Counted from the stretch's first letter, positions 1-13,824 are shown. The stretch: 64,000 bases of DNA from Sipunculus nudus (GCA_026874595.1 CM049321.1:8678979-8742978); one strand, 5' to 3'. Translations and numbers: made by a program. Notes: generated from the sequence alone by a model not told the origin.

Positions 1-466
1 CATGTTCCTCTCCAGATGCATTGATTTTTTTACTCTGATGCTTCCTTGGTACTATGATTTGTTATTTGTCTGAACCTGAAGGTTTTTATTGGTTTTAAAA
101 ATAATGGTAACCTTTTCTTGACCAAATCCTTTACATAAAATAATTAAACAAAAATAATCATATTAAAGCCATAATATAAGAAGAGTTAACATGCACCGTC
201 TTTGACATAGGTATTTTTACATCACCAAATATGTTAAGTTGAATTAACAGGTTAACATTGATTATTGTGGAATACACTACCCTTTTAGGCAATTTAAAGA
301 CGACCGCGTCATAACGCACGCACCCGCGGACAGGTAGCCTTGATAAGGGAGTAGGGGTTTGTAAAAGCTTACAGCTGGCTTAATATTTTACATATTGACT
401 TGAAATAAACTGCATTGTAACTGCAAATAGTTAGGAAATTTACTGATTATAATAATTTATTCAGTG

Positions 467-498
<32 letters not shown>

Positions 499-900
499 AT
501 ATATATATTTGATTAAGCAATAAATTACGATTTAATAAAATATCGTGAAAGAATATTAAATTGAACAGCTTTTTCTCTATTTGTTTCCAAACAATAGTTT
601 TGTTCGAGATGATGTTGATATTTCTCAATTTCCTAGTGCATAAATACATAAGTTCTTGACATTTTAACAGATATTTATGATAAAATTATGAATATTTGGC
701 CATTTACACATGCAGTGAATGGCCCGTCCATGCTTGAGTACCCTTTGTATATAAGATGAATATGATGTCCCATGTTCCTGTCGAGATGTACTTGATTTTC
801 ATTATGATGCTTCTCTAATTCTATGAATATTTATTTTCCTGAACCTGAATGTGTTTATTGGCTTTAATAATCACAATAGCTCTCTCTGGTTCAATATATG
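1..900 (+). repeat. 770-bp-spaced direct repeat
   Basis: The opening 120 bases (CATGTTCCTCTCCAGATG..., CTGAACCTGAAGG...) recur from 771 (CATGTTCCTGTCGAGATG..., CTGAACCTGAATG...). The rest of the unit is too diverged to align by eye. A TA microsatellite lies between at about 468-508. Confidence 0.6.
300..375 (+). repeat. Inverted repeat, left arm (partner at 4246-4321)
   Basis: The arm contains GACGACCGCGTCATAACGCA, ACCCGCGGACAGGTAGCC and TTGATAAGGGAGTAG. The complement of 4246-4321 matches it with scattered differences over about 75 bp. It begins about 300 bases into the window. Confidence 0.75.
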
Positions 901-3900
901 AACACAATAATAATCGCAATTATAATTATATGAATTTCTAATAGATGGAAAATCAATCCGTTATGCTGATCCATCTGAAATATTGTGATGAATTTTTCTA
1001 CAAAAATGGAAGACCAAATATTGATAATTTAGTCATGTCAAAGGATAAAGAACAGGAAGGCATGTTCAACAGTTTCAATTATAATACAAAATTAATAATT
1101 GCCGCGTATACAGCTGAATAACTTTATTATGTGTTGCTTGATTTTTTTAATGAATTTATTGATTTGATTTTCATATTTTTGTTACAATTATATTATGACT
1201 GAGTCATTAGTTGCCTAGTTATATTAAATGCCTTACCATGTCGCTTTCAGATTTTGTTGGAAAGAAACGTACTTGATAGTTTAAACTTTAACCAAATCAC
1301 ATATTCTATTCTAAATGTATATTGATGGATCAGAGTGAACTTTTAATGATTTCTTTTCAAGCGATCTTAAGTAATGGAAGGACATGGTATAGAAGTACAT
1401 ATATAGCGGAGGTTTCATAGTGACAGTACCATACAGGGAGGGGATCATATCTGCGCTATTCATTGGGAAGAATCGAATACATACGTATGATTTCTAATGG
1501 GAAAAAAATTACGAATATTTACGGAGAGAGAAGCTTTGGGTTCCAAACAGAAATGGACAAAGCCTGTGCCATTATTATATACCAGGCACGGTAAAATCAC
1601 ACAGATATCATTAAGATTTCTACTAAACATACAATTTTTGACGACTGCATCCAAATGTAGTATATATTTTGTCCTATATATTTTATTTTATTTCGGTACA
1701 ATTCAGCTTCTGTAAAATAGTGTTGTTGACATATAAAATTGGCATTTGATTTCACCTGTTTAAGACACCTTTCAAAAGAAATGGGTTCTATATATATCCC
1801 CAATGGAAATTCGAGAGGAAACATCCTCTAGCTTCTATGCATTTTAGTCTTCAATAATTCGTTATTTATGACGAGTCATTCTGCTATTTCAATGCTTACT
1901 TCTGAAATTATTAAACGGAAGACCATGGATATCATATTGCCTTTAGAAAATAGATTAAGAAAAATTCAGTCATTCGCGTTTATACTTAAAACAGACTTTA
2001 AGGCCTATAACCTTAGAACGATTCAACACGAATAGCGGAGTTGTTATTGGAATCATGTATTAATATGCCTGCTCACCGTTTGGTAAAATGTCCTTACACT
2101 TAAAAGTACAAATAAGCGTGAGCATGAGACAAATTCATTTCGCTCAATTAATCATGAACATCCGCTTTCTTATGTCGGTCCTCAAAATATGTGTTTTTAT
2201 GAAGAATCAATTAGATTTCAGTCCTTACTTCTGGAATTATAAAAAATCAACAACCATGTATTTTTTTCGTCAAGTTAATGAAAAAATGAACCCCTTATTT
2301 GTCCGGGGGAGGTCGAGGTTATGGAAGTCCCAATCTAAAATTAAATGCTCAATCATTTAAGACTATGCATTCAAGCAGGAAGTAAAAGCCTAACATTTTT
2401 AAAGCATTCCATTCGACCGCCAGGAGGTATTGTTGAGAATCCGCTTACTAGTCCGTGGTGTAGTTCTCAGCATGATCCATTAACCAGAATCGAGGTGTCA
2501 CAGTGGCTTATGTCTTCCATGACATTAAATGTATTTATCATCAGAGAATCACCATATTTAACTTGAATGACGTTTGTTCACAAGTGGTTATCCATCATCT
2601 TCATCGTGACAAGCCCAGTATATTTCTTTATTTAATATCCGCCAGGAATATAACCCGGTAACCGTGATCAACATAATATGATTCTGTTTGAAGGAATATT
2701 CGCTATTAAGAGATAATATTTTTGTCCTGGGAGAGGAAAAGACCATCGTCAGTCAAAGGTACTAAGAGAAAAGTGCAAATTTCTGAATTTGGAGAGAGTT
2801 TATTCCACTCGCATGCACAGTTGTTACGTATTTAGCCGCGTATGTTCTAGTAACCTGAGCTCAACTATGATGCAAGCATCCAGTTGGTGAAACGTGAACC
2901 ATTACTTTCAGCTAAAATTAATATAGTTCCTTGGTTCACGGACCACACATCAACTTTTTACCAGGACAAATCACTGGTGATCCTTGTCATTTGCAGAGAT
3001 ATGCATGTTATTTTCAGTGCTATTTATAAACACTTTATAGGAATTGATACTTAAAAACAGTAAACGTATAGACAATGTGCAATAAAGACAGACGCTTCAA
3101 TATTAGGTATTACACAATGTACATTTTGAAATTGGCCAAAGGATGACACAATATGACAGAAATGATTTACAAGGTACTGAACTTTTACAATACTAATCGA
3201 CAGAAAAATAAAGCTTAGGACCGAAAGGCAAGAGATGGTCACTAGAAAACATTCAGGCCACCGTTGATATATGTATTACAAAGAGAAGCACACTTACTCC
3301 CACCACATAATCTAACAGATATATTTACTCATTCTTACAAATTAAAAATTAAATGTCTCCTTCTGAGAACACGACTGGGAAAGTGTTGCTCGGGAATATG
3401 TTGCCCGGTCATACTTTTCGGTCATTCTATCTATGTAATAACAAAAACATAAATAAATAATAACTATACAAACGGACAAGAGAACGTTAACTAAAATAAA
3501 ATAAAACAAAAAAGCAGTAGAAGCAAGATTAATAATTATGCATGATAATTGAAAGTTGCCTAAAAATTGTGATGGACATTTTTCCTTATTACTTACTTTA
3601 CAGACCAGGTGCACTGAGCCTAGACTTTTTAGGAACCCAAAGTAATTGAACTCTCTGGTTATAAAGGACAAATAAGGTCATGAGGACAAAAACACCACAT
3701 CATTTCGGAAGGGTTAACATAACATGGGTTAGTGCTTAAACTTGGAGAAAGTTTAATATCCTTATACACATATATTCAAAATGGTCTGGATAAAGAGTTT
3801 ACTAGTGTTTATACCCTTAGTTTCAAAACAATAACTGTTTGTTGTATTAGGGAAGCGTCACGGTGAGGCACATCGAGAGAGGAACAGCGAACACCTCGTA

Positions 3901-4245
3901 TACATGTTATAAAAAGGGTGATCAAAACAGAATAACACTATACCATTCATTGAAGTTTACATGTTTTTATTTTATTTAATGTTTTCAGGATTGACAAGGG
4001 CTAATATATTAATAAACTAGAACTTCAGAAATGTCAAAATGTCTTGTAAAATCATCAACAGCGAAAAGTTTGAATACAAATCTGTGAAATTTCTTCAGGA
4101 TGTTTTATTAAAATCATAATTAATTGCTTCATCACGAAAAAAAACATAAAAAAAATATATATGATTATATCTATCAGTGACTTTTCCCGACTGTTTGCAA
4201 ATAAAATACTGTTTATTTGAATTAAATATATCAAATATTAAGCGA
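901..4245. other. No recognisable gene
   Basis: AT-rich sequence with only short chance reading frames. A weak repeat is visible between about 1861-1930 and 2190-2265 (both with CTTACTTCTG(A/G)AATTAT followed by a CAACCATG- or GACCATGGAT-like word). I see no splice-framed coding signal. Confidence 0.5.
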
Positions 4246-4319
4246 GCGATAAGCATTTACATATCACTACCCCCTTATCAAGGATACCTGTCCGCGGTTG
4301 TTGTGCGTAATGACACGGT

Positions 4320-4321
<2 letters not shown>
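4246..4321 (-). repeat. Inverted repeat, right arm
   Basis: CCCCCTTATCAAGGATACC, TGTCCGCGG and GCGTAATGACACGGTTGTC mirror the arm at 300-375. The arm ends exactly where a CT microsatellite begins. The two arms enclose 3.9 kb with no recognisable gene. Confidence 0.75.

Positions 4322-4365
<44 letters not shown>
4322..4365 (+). repeat. (TC)n microsatellite
   Basis: About 22 uninterrupted TC units directly after the right arm of the inverted repeat. Confidence 0.95.
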
Positions 4366-4369
<4 letters not shown>

Positions 4370-4555
4370 CCATTAAGGGTTATGCATCCTTAAATAATCA
4401 ATTTTAACATCTTTATTCTTTAACTGGACATATTACGGGAGCTGACTCTGGATCCCCGCATCTCCCCGCATCTGAGATTACGAAAAGGAACAATTGAGTG
4501 CCTGACTGTTTCTCAGTCTTCGAGTCAGAATTCAAGACTAGAGTACTCTTATTTT

Positions 4556-4825
4556 ACTATAACATGCGGATGAGGGCGCGGTCATTCTAAAAACGCTCCT
4601 CCGGATTCTCCTTGGAAGCCTCTTTCTGATGGCCTCTTCACAGATAACATGCCACCTTGAGACTGTTCCCAGAGTTCTTTTCGGTTGTATTTTTGAGCCC
4701 TTATCAATCCCTCGCCTCGCAAAAATTCGTAACAGAGGGAGCTGAAATTTGCGCACAGACTACAACCCGGACGTAGCAAGTCGCACGTTGCTATTCAACA
4801 AATCAGGCTATACCGGTAGTGTATA
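4556..4825 (+). repeat. Dispersed repeat, copy 1 (copy 2 at 13825-14085)
   Basis: GATGAGGGCGCGGTCATTCT, a CGCTCCTCCGG word, GCACAGACTACAACCCGGAC, GTAGCAAGTCGCA and GGCTATACCGGTAGT recur in the same order and orientation at 13.8-14.1 kb. No termini or target duplication were identified. Confidence 0.65.
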
Positions 4826-4904
4826 TAGGTCTGGATTTTTGGATCTTTAAAGGCACCCATTCACCTACGTTTTGAAAAAAGAATTTATGCGATTTCTGGC
4901 TTCC

Positions 4905-5935
4905 TCTGCGTCCATCTAACTTACAGGGTGCTGTAATCTCACAGAATATTGGTTACAGTGACCTTATAAAGGGTTTCTATGAAGATTTTACCAAGAACTC
5001 TCTCGGTGAAAAGTTCTTTGTCCAACTGCTATGATGTGTGTCCATTTAACTTGTAGGGTGCTAAATGCTCACAGAATATGGGTCACAGCGGTCTTATATA
5101 GGGTTCCGAGAAGATTTTACAGGACCCTCCCTGGATCTCAAATAAATAATAAGTTCGTTGGTCAAACTGCTACCATTTTAACCAGTCTGACTAATATGGT
5201 GCTAAAAACATGTTCTTTCACATAGCTCTCACAATATAGTCACATTGACCTTATTCCGGTTGTCCAAGGAGACATAACAATCACGTTTCTGAATCCAACA
5301 TTTAAGATTATGGCCATGCTTGACTTTTTGGTGCTCAAAATAAGGTTTTTCGCTCGTACCTCACAGAATCACAGAATATAGGGCATTATGAGTTAATATC
5401 AGGCGTTGAAGGAGATTTGCCCAAGACTTCCTTGAATTTCAAGTTGAAAGGTTTTAGGTTCAACGGTTGTGTCCATCTGACTTTATTTCAGGATTCCAAG
5501 GATATTCGTCTTGAACCTCGCGGTATTTTGGGGTCAGAAGGTTCAAGGACATTTGCCTAGGACCTCCCACAATTTTATGTCAGAAGATTCTAGAAATAGT
5601 AGATGCGAGATGTCCACAACTGACATTCAGGGTGCTCATATGAAATCTTTTTCCAATAGGTCGCAGAATATAGGTCATGGTAACCTAATTTCATGTATCC
5701 AAGGAAATTTTCCCTGGACCTCCCTGACAGTAACGTAAGAAGTTTTTTTTAAGCCTTATGGATTCATTTTGTACCCATTCTGTCTGGGTGCTCAAAATCA
5801 AAATCATATTTTGGGCCATCGATTACAGAAATTAGGTCACCATGAACTAATTTCAGGTCTCATAGTAGATTTACCTGAGTCCTTCCTGGATGTATAGTTA
5901 GACGTTTCTAGGTCTAACGGTTACGATTGTATGCA
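4905..5935 (+). repeat. Diverged tandem array, about 130-155-bp unit
   Basis: A block with 'TCCATCTAACTT', 'GGTGCT', 'TCACAGAATAT', 'GACCTTAT' and 'GAAGATTTTACC'-type words repeats about seven times: GGTGCT at about 4928, 5056, 5190, 5333, 5631 and 5787. Copies are strongly diverged, so the array is old. Confidence 0.7.
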
Positions 5936-6612
5936 CTGTAAACGGCCGGACGGACGAGGAACAAAGGATGATCACTATAGCTCACATAACTTACAACCAG
6001 CTTAGCTAATAATAATGATAAAAATAATAATAATAATAAATACTATTATTAGTATTCTGCACTTACTTTTAGTATAAAATCTGAGATAATTTATATTCCC
6101 AGGTTCGCGGAAGGTTAGACGCCTACTTGGAAGACAACTGAATGTTCGGTTTAAGGTTGCAACAGACCTAGAACAGACCCCCCTCCCCCGGCCAAATGAT
6201 ACATGCCTGAATGCCGACCCAGGTAAACCCGGATATATAGCCACCCGAATCCCAATGGGCAGCCAGCTGTCAGTCATTTATCCCTCTTGGTTTCCACATG
6301 GCGTCCGTCTTTCAAACTGGCCATCAGGCGATCTCTTAATTGCATACTAGTACAGCTGTTTCGATTGGGAATGTTATTAAAAAAGAATAAATTGAACTCA
6401 TATCTTTATGTTTGACAAATGTGTTGTAGTCCAGGGTCAGCAATTAAGACCCTAACCTCAGGCAGACCACTGAGACCCGAGCTGTAACAGGAACCGCTTG
6501 GAAATTAAAACACACTTTAATGTTTGCCCCAGACCAGGCCGATATTAGGTAGCTGGGTTACATTATCGCGTATGTTAAGACACGGCCAGTACGGTATGCT
6601 GACTCCTTGACG

Positions 6613-6733
6613 TATATAAAATTTTATGGGGACCGCTTGCAAGTCCAGGTGCTCCGATTTCATTCTGCGCAGGTCTGGCCGACATGGCGAAACTGAAACA
6701 ACGCCCGTGTCCACCGAAACATACGGAAATGGG
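6613..6733 (+). promoter_or_regulatory. Candidate TATA box with short leader exon
   Basis: TATATAAAA at 6613-6621 is followed about 113 bp later by a strong donor (ATGGG|GTAAGTT, GT at 6734). The layout mirrors the receptor's candidate promoter. No downstream exon could be linked to it. Confidence 0.28.
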
Positions 6734-8449
6734 GTAAGTTATGAGGATAAACCGATTATCTCTTTTAATGTAGGCTGCTTATTTTGTAGACACTTTTTTT
6801 GTACATTCTTCGATGAAAATAGAGCTGTTTCTATATGAGCATATATTCTTCGCGCGTAACGTTTGTATATTGTGTTAGCTGGAGTTGAATTGTCAATGTG
6901 TTGCAAGTGACATTGAATACACCAGAAACTCTATTAGGAAATTATTCTTTTTAAAGATTTGGTAGGTTGATTGCCATAAAGATCTAATAATCGTAAATAA
7001 ATCGTAAAATTGACATTTTTTTGTAAAACGATGACCTTATAGTTGTGTTATATATCTATCTTATCACAAAAACACGTTTCTGTCGATAAAGTATATCAAC
7101 TGGAAAAAAGCATTTTAATTCTTATACCAACCCCCACGTGGGGTGTATACAGTACCACGAGTCGGCTCTGCGAGAACCAGCAGAATAATCAATTGCTTAT
7201 TGCCTTTTCCATATATGTTATAGTTTAGAAGTTATACGCTATTTTAAATAAATATGCATTGTTTGTATCATTCAATTTAAAAAGAAAATAAAATTCGATA
7301 GTAAAAAATGCTTATAAATATAATAACAAAACTCGCCACGAGAGATTAATTGTACATACATACCATTTGCCAAATTTGAGATAAAGCGCTTTTAGGAAAA
7401 TGTAAAAAAAATTACAGTTTAAAATCTTCAAACCAAAAGCTGAAACACTGTTCATATATATCTCATCTAACAGAGAATATTCTATAGATTCCACATATAT
7501 GTATATATCATTGTGGATAAAATAAATTGTTATACGGATTTTAAAGCGAAATTAAACCAACATAGTTGGACGATCATTAGACCTTAAGCATCTTGGAAAT
7601 TAAACGAAATTATTTATCTTTCTTTGATGAAACGGACCCGAACATTCAGTGCCAATTGTCCCTCCGCTAGGTGTCGCTAGTGTGGAGGGGAAAGGCCTAT
7701 CATGATATGTTCATTGGCATTTTACAATGTGCAGAACCGTCTTACATGCTATGCAGTTGTCACAGGTCGAACGTACAGATGGAAGATAAATTTTATTTTT
7801 ATTTGAAGTACGCAGATTTCGCCCATGTAGAAATTTTATTATAAAATACAAACATAGTGAGCTAACCTTTGTTATGAACTTAACAGACCTTTAGTAGAAC
7901 TAAATGAACTAGAATTAGCAGAACAACATGACTGGTAACCAACACGTACAGGAAAAATAACCTGTCAAAATACACTCACACAAATACACATATATGTATA
8001 TTATGCAACATGCACACAAACATATATATACATATAATATATATACATATACAGCAGTAAAGTAATATTTATGGAATCTTAGGTATAAAGTAGCTTTCCG
8101 TTGTAGGGTTTATTGTAAAACATATCTGTTCTGATTAAAATGTTTTGTGTATATTGTGTAAATTTATGTACTTATGTACTTTTTATTTAAAAAAATATAA
8201 AAAAAACGCACAAAAGACTTTTCGATGGCAAACTTATTTATTATTTTTAGACAATATGCGTGGAAATATGCGTCACGTTAAACGAAAGAACTTTTGCAAG
8301 AGAACACTCGAAATCGTTCATCTTAATAAATGAAGCTTAATCCATCTATATAATTCTCTTATGAATAAAAATCATGGAATTGATACGCACAAAGCTTTTA
8401 TTGAAGGGACAATGAAAACGGCATCATATAATATTATTAATACCAGGGA

Positions 8450-8725
8450 CCTCGAGATCCTTCGTAAAAAAAAGATAAATTTTTATCTCGATTATTTCAA
8501 GTTCTCGAGATATTATTTCAAGATAGGTTATTTTAAGATCTAGAGATGTTATTTTAAGATCTCGTAAGGTTATTTTAAGAATTCGAGAAGATATTTCAAG
8601 AATTTATTTTAGGATCTTGAAAAGTTATTTCGAGATGGTGTTTCAAGATCTCGAAAGGATATTTCGAGATCTGGAGATGTTATTTAAAGATCTTCGAGTT
8701 GATATTTGATAATCTTGAGTTATTT
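8450..8725 (+). repeat. Imperfect array of AGATCTCGAG-type units
   Basis: Units of about 20-25 bp with the pattern 'ttatTTtaAGATCTCGAg' repeat about twelve times. Each core is near-palindromic, so single strands could fold into many small hairpins. Confidence 0.8.
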
Positions 8726-9302
8726 TTGAAATCTTAGTTATTTCGTGATAGCTATCTACATATTTACTATTAAAATGTGTTTTTTAAACCTTAATATGTC
8801 AACCAATTTTGGGAATTAAATTATAATCAAGGTTTCTAGAATCAATCTTTACCTCTCAGATTATGTACATGTCAAATGGCCCAAGAGGAGATGTTAATAT
8901 GATTTTAAAGAAAAACACAGGGCCAATGTTTAAACACGCTCTTGAGGCAGTTCAGACAGTTTGCTAGATTTACTAGAAATATTGGTAATTTTTTTATCAT
9001 CATTATATGTTTTTTTATCAAAAGCTTCTTTGGTATTGTGACACAGGTTGATTCCCTTTGTCCAATTGTTCAAGTCGCGCATTGTTAGAAATTAGGGCCA
9101 GTACTTGCCCTGCCATTGATTGATTGATATTAATATTCACCCCTATTTAGCCGTCGTAACCTTTTTTAAATGTTCCAAATCTTCGACCCCCCCCCCCCCT
9201 GTGTTTCATTTCTGGATTTCTAGCTGTCAGTGCACACCAACCGTTAACTGGTTAGGATATTAATTAATGATTATATAAATTCAGATTTTTTATGCAATCA
9301 TC

Positions 9303-9304
<2 letters not shown>

Positions 9305-9357
<53 letters not shown>
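9305..9357 (+). repeat. (GA)n microsatellite
   Basis: About 25 GA units with one interruption (GAAAGA) near the right end. Confidence 0.95.
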
Positions 9358-9874
9358 CATGGACCGCAGCATGTACATGAAATTAACAGCTTTGACAATT
9401 CATGAACTATGTATATTTCAAATAACATTAATCATAAATGATGCCATCAAGTGGCATATATTGACTGGACCAGTCTGAATGTGTTCATATGAGATGTGAT
9501 AACCGTGTTTGTCTGACCTTAGACATACAGACAGATCAGTCCATGCTGCTGTCCAGAGTGTGCTGTGTATAAGGAGCTGGCCTGTCGGAAACGCCATGCT
9601 AAAAATAGCACGGGAGGCTCTCACGAACTCGCCGTCATTTGCAGCCGTTTAGTTTCCTTTCTTATGTTTAATAGCTTTTAACAGTAATAGCATCCATGGC
9701 GATTCATCATATGAAAAGTGAAAGTTTGCTGGAGTGAGATCGATATGAAATGAAGTGTTACATCAGAGAAAGGAGGCGAAAAAGACGATCGTTTCCCACA
9801 GTAAGTACAGACAGTCCGTTTGCTATGTCCGTATGCCTTCAGCCCAAGTCCGTATAGTTCATTTTCCACATGTA

Positions 9875-10372
9875 AAGCCTAGCGCACACGTTACGGAATT
9901 TGGATACGATACGATTTTGTCATTTCCTATCGCAATGTCGAATCGTAAATACCCAAGATCCATGTCGTATTTCTACGTACATTATACGAATGTCGTGCAA
10001 AAGGGGACGGGGTAATTACTTCAAATACTGATCAGCAACGCGGCTGTCAATGAAACTATACATCGCAGAAAATTGGCTTTATGCGCTTCGTAGCCTGATT
10101 ATTAGGTGGCGATGAAGAGAATCTACCGGACGGAAGAGGAGTAGATTATTGGTATGGTTTTCACTCATGCGACGGAATTACGATTGCCAGTTACGATACG
10201 AAAATTTTGAACATGCTCGAAAAAATACTATACGATACGAAGCCAAGATCGTAGGACGTCGTATCGGATCTCAACATACACGTTGCGATAAGAAGCCAAG
10301 AAGCCAAGATTTTGTGTCGGTATCTGCTTCCTATCCCATCGTATCCAAATTTCGTAACGTGTGCGCTGGGCT
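9875..10372. mobile_element. 498-bp MITE with 35-bp inverted ends and TAA duplication
   Basis: The left end AGCCTAGCGCACACGTTACG and the complement of the right end AGCCCAGCGCACACGTTACG begin a 35-bp inverted repeat with two mismatches. TAA flanks both sides (9872-9874, 10373-10375). A 3-bp TWA duplication is typical of PIF/Harbinger. The interior repeats ACGATACGA-like words and does not encode a transposase. Confidence 0.8.
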
Positions 10373-11086
10373 TAAGTCCAGTCCTTGTGTTGACAGGTGC
10401 GTGACCTCTTGTGATGTTCTAGTTTTCAAATCCGTCCACGATTTAAATATTTTTATATACACTTTTTTTTTAACTATAATTAAAATCTCAAAAATAACAT
10501 AATGTCATACAGCTGTTTTATAGTTTGTGGGATGCGCATGCAGAACAAGTACATATACTGAAAACAAGTGTCAAACTTAAGTGATCCTGGGTAAATGTTT
10601 GCTGAGACATGGGTTTTTTACAGTGGTTTAAAACAAGAGAGTTATATTATACTATGGGTAACAAGACTTGCCCACTCGATAAAGCTGATAAGCCTTTTCA
10701 AATGCATATTATATAATATTTACTATGTACAAATAAAGTACATAATTCAAATAAAAGGTTAAACAATAAGCAAAGGAAAAAAACAAAATTGTAATTCAAT
10801 GTGGAAACCTATCCCTCAACTGTAAGATGAGTGATGAAAAAATCAATGAAACTTAGGTCAAAATTAGCAGTGTCATTTATGCCGTATATCACATTCACTA
10901 AGTCGAGGACGGTGTTTCCTGTAGCCTGTTCTGGTTCGAAGATTTCTTGCGACATTATTTTGCAAGAAAGTTTTCTAAATTTAATCATATGTACGTCAGT
11001 TTTACATTTTTCATTTAAATAACCTAGATTTAACATTGTCAGCGAAACCAAATTTCCATTGGGGGGGGGGGCATTAGTAGACAAGT

Positions 11087-11187
11087 ATATACATATATAT
11101 ATATTATATATATATATATTCTTATAAATATATATATTATATATATAATATGTATATATATATAAAAATATATATATACATATATAA

Positions 11188-11262
<75 letters not shown>
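11087..11262. repeat. Long (TA)n array with interruptions
   Basis: About 175 bases of almost pure TA with C, G or extra A interruptions. Frames reading through it give only Tyr-Ile strings. Confidence 0.95.
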
Positions 11263-11264
<2 letters not shown>

Positions 11265-12939
11265 GGCCGTAGCCTGACCCAAATGGCGGGGAGAGGGGGG
11301 GTCATTAAGCGGATTCGAGGGGGAAATCCCCGACGGGGGAGGCGGTGGGAGGGGTCACGGTGTGGAAAATTTGGAAAAACTGTATGTATACTACTGCATT
11401 CTGGTGTATTTGTGGTATAATTTATTGGTTTATGCTCATTTAGTAAAACAGTACCTACATGTAAAGAGATTTGTCTGGTTATGGATGCATTTTCACACAG
11501 AATATCAACTTTAAAATATTTTTTATTTTTTTTTGCACGTCAAATCCCGGAGGCTGCAGCCCTGTGGTTATGGTTAATGCATGTACTGAGGGCGCGCAGC
11601 GCCCGAGCGGAGGAGGATGTATATATGCGAGATCGCAAATACTGAATAATAAAAGAGTGGATGTTTTTATACCCATCATTTTTTTATTGGGAGGGGGGGG
11701 GGACTGAGCATATATTTTAAGATTGATTTTAATAAGACAGCAAATTAAATGGCAAACAGAACACTTATTCCTTCGAAAGGGGAAATTATATTCCGTTGGT
11801 TGGTCTGTCTGTTGCAAACTTCACTAAAATAATATGTAGACAACGTTTTTTGTATAAATGAGGTAATTGAGGGCAATTGATTTGTTCCGTCCGAGAGCGA
11901 AAGCGTCACCATTAACTAGTTATGTGGGAAATCTTTACTTTTAATGTTCAAGGGGAAGGTTTGGCCGCCTGCGGTGTGTACAGGGGTGACGTAATTTGAG
12001 CCGCATTTGTTCTTGTGGCAGAGCTAAGCTGTTATACAATTACTGATTGGATGTATCATGAATCACATTCTATTGGTTTTTATTAAAATATTACCTGTGC
12101 TTGCTTGTAGGCGGATGTATGCATGAGTGGTTAATGTGTAATCTAATTCTGATGGAAAGACAGAAAATTCATGTTACCTAAAAAATGATCTCATCAAATT
12201 GGATACCGTTTCAGATTCTCAGTGATGTTTTCTCTTTGGACCCACATGCAGTGAACAATCTGCGATATTTGACTAACAGATTCAATACGAGCGCTTGAAA
12301 TTTGCAAACGCCAAGCGATAACTAGAAGTGTATCTCTCCATCAACCCCCCCCCCCCCTATGCAATTGAGCAACTGGGGAATCGGCCTTAATGTGTACGAC
12401 CTTAGAAATGAGGTCAAAATAAAAAATTAATATCAGATCAAATTCATACACTTTTTGGAAAGGGGGGGGGGGGTGTCCAGTGTAATCATCCCCCGGCTAT
12501 TCAGAGAATAATATGTATATACTGAAAATGAAATATATTAATTATTAGAATTAAAGACTTTGGTTCCATTAATGAGTTTATGATGAAATATTCTATACCT
12601 AAACCTTGTTTAGAATTAACCTGTACTGGAAACATAATACCTTATTTTCTATAAATAATATTTGAATGTGTTATACAAACGCTATAAAAGGGCGTGTGTG
12701 TGTGTATGTCTGCGAGTCATACCCTTCCCCCTCCCCCTGAAGATTAATCGACACCACTGGATATTTATCAGGGATTAGAAGCCAACGTGTGAAATTTAAA
12801 AAAGAAATCGATATCAATGTCACTAATGGAACCCTTTCACACTACTTGAATAGAAATTAATAATGTGTTACATTTAGACCTACTTATTCAATTAGCTCTT
12901 GCTAATGCCACTTAAGCGGCACCTTATATCATATCAACA

Positions 12940-13170
12940 TTTAGAATATTGATATATTTAATAATTTTTGTGAATTGATCCTAATGACCTTTTGGCCTTC
13001 TGTAAGTGTCTTGGAATAATGCATCTATGGGGTAAACATTGATTCAGTAGATCGATTTTTGATATGTTTCATAATTATTGTTAATAGATACTAATGACAT
13101 TTTGGCCTTCTGTAAGTACCTTTAATTAATTCATCTATGGTGTACGCATTAATCATTCAGCAATGGTTCA
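12940..13170 (+). repeat. 110-bp tandem duplication
   Basis: AATGACCTTTTGGCCTTCTG at 12983 recurs as AATGACATTTTGGCCTTCTG at 13093, with matching flanks (GTAAGT..., CATCTATGG, ATTCAGYA). Confidence 0.8.
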
Positions 13171-13824
13171 TAAGCACTGTATATTTAGCCAGAAAGTGAA
13201 AGTAATAGGCTGCATAGGGATTCAACTGAAGCCAGTATTCCTGTGAGAAGGCAAAATTAAATTTTTGGATTTATATTTTGCAAATAATATGGATCGCCAA
13301 TTCGCCATAGGTATGATTTAAATTCAAATGATTTTATGACGTTTGGCTAAGTACTTATATTATGAACCGCCTTTGTCTCCACAAAAGTGATTGAAAATTA
13401 TGTTTGTTTGTGCATGCAATATCTCGAAGTTCCCACTGGCTTTCATTGACATTTGACTTGTAGAAAGGCGGGCCGTGAACCAAGAAAAACTTTGAAAAGG
13501 ATAGGTAATATTTGGTGCTGTTCGAGATTTCGATCCAGCAACATTTCCCCTATTTGTCCGGTGAACTTTGTTAAATATATTTCACTTATATTCATCAAGA
13601 CTGTTAGATCTGTCAGGTGTCAAATCAAACAGAATATAGGCGGATTTTGCCTTCTAGACCGCGTAAATGACGTCGTCACAGGGACGCAATTTATCGTAAT
13701 AATCATAGATGTGTGGTTTCATTTCACAAGAGTACAGACGTTATCAAGATGACGTTGTTTTAAAGGAAATAGAACGAGATTACGTTCACCCAACATTTCA
13801 CCCGTTTTCAGTATTCTATAATAA

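Larger units (their letters stand above)
5936..9871. other. Non-coding; candidate promoter and several simple repeats
   Basis: Holds an ATA/AAT-rich stretch (about 6005-6040), a candidate TATA and leader exon at 6613-6733, a restriction-like palindromic array (8450-8725), poly-C at 9188 and a GA microsatellite (9305-9357). No protein-coding exon is recognisable. Confidence 0.5.

Noticed and set aside
9590-9640. CTATTTTTAG as a MEF2-type promoter site on the minus strand
   Set aside because: A single short motif without a gene start or exon linked to it.
10809-11305. Two long minus-strand frames rich in Tyr and Ile
   Set aside because: They are read through the TA array; low-complexity artefact.
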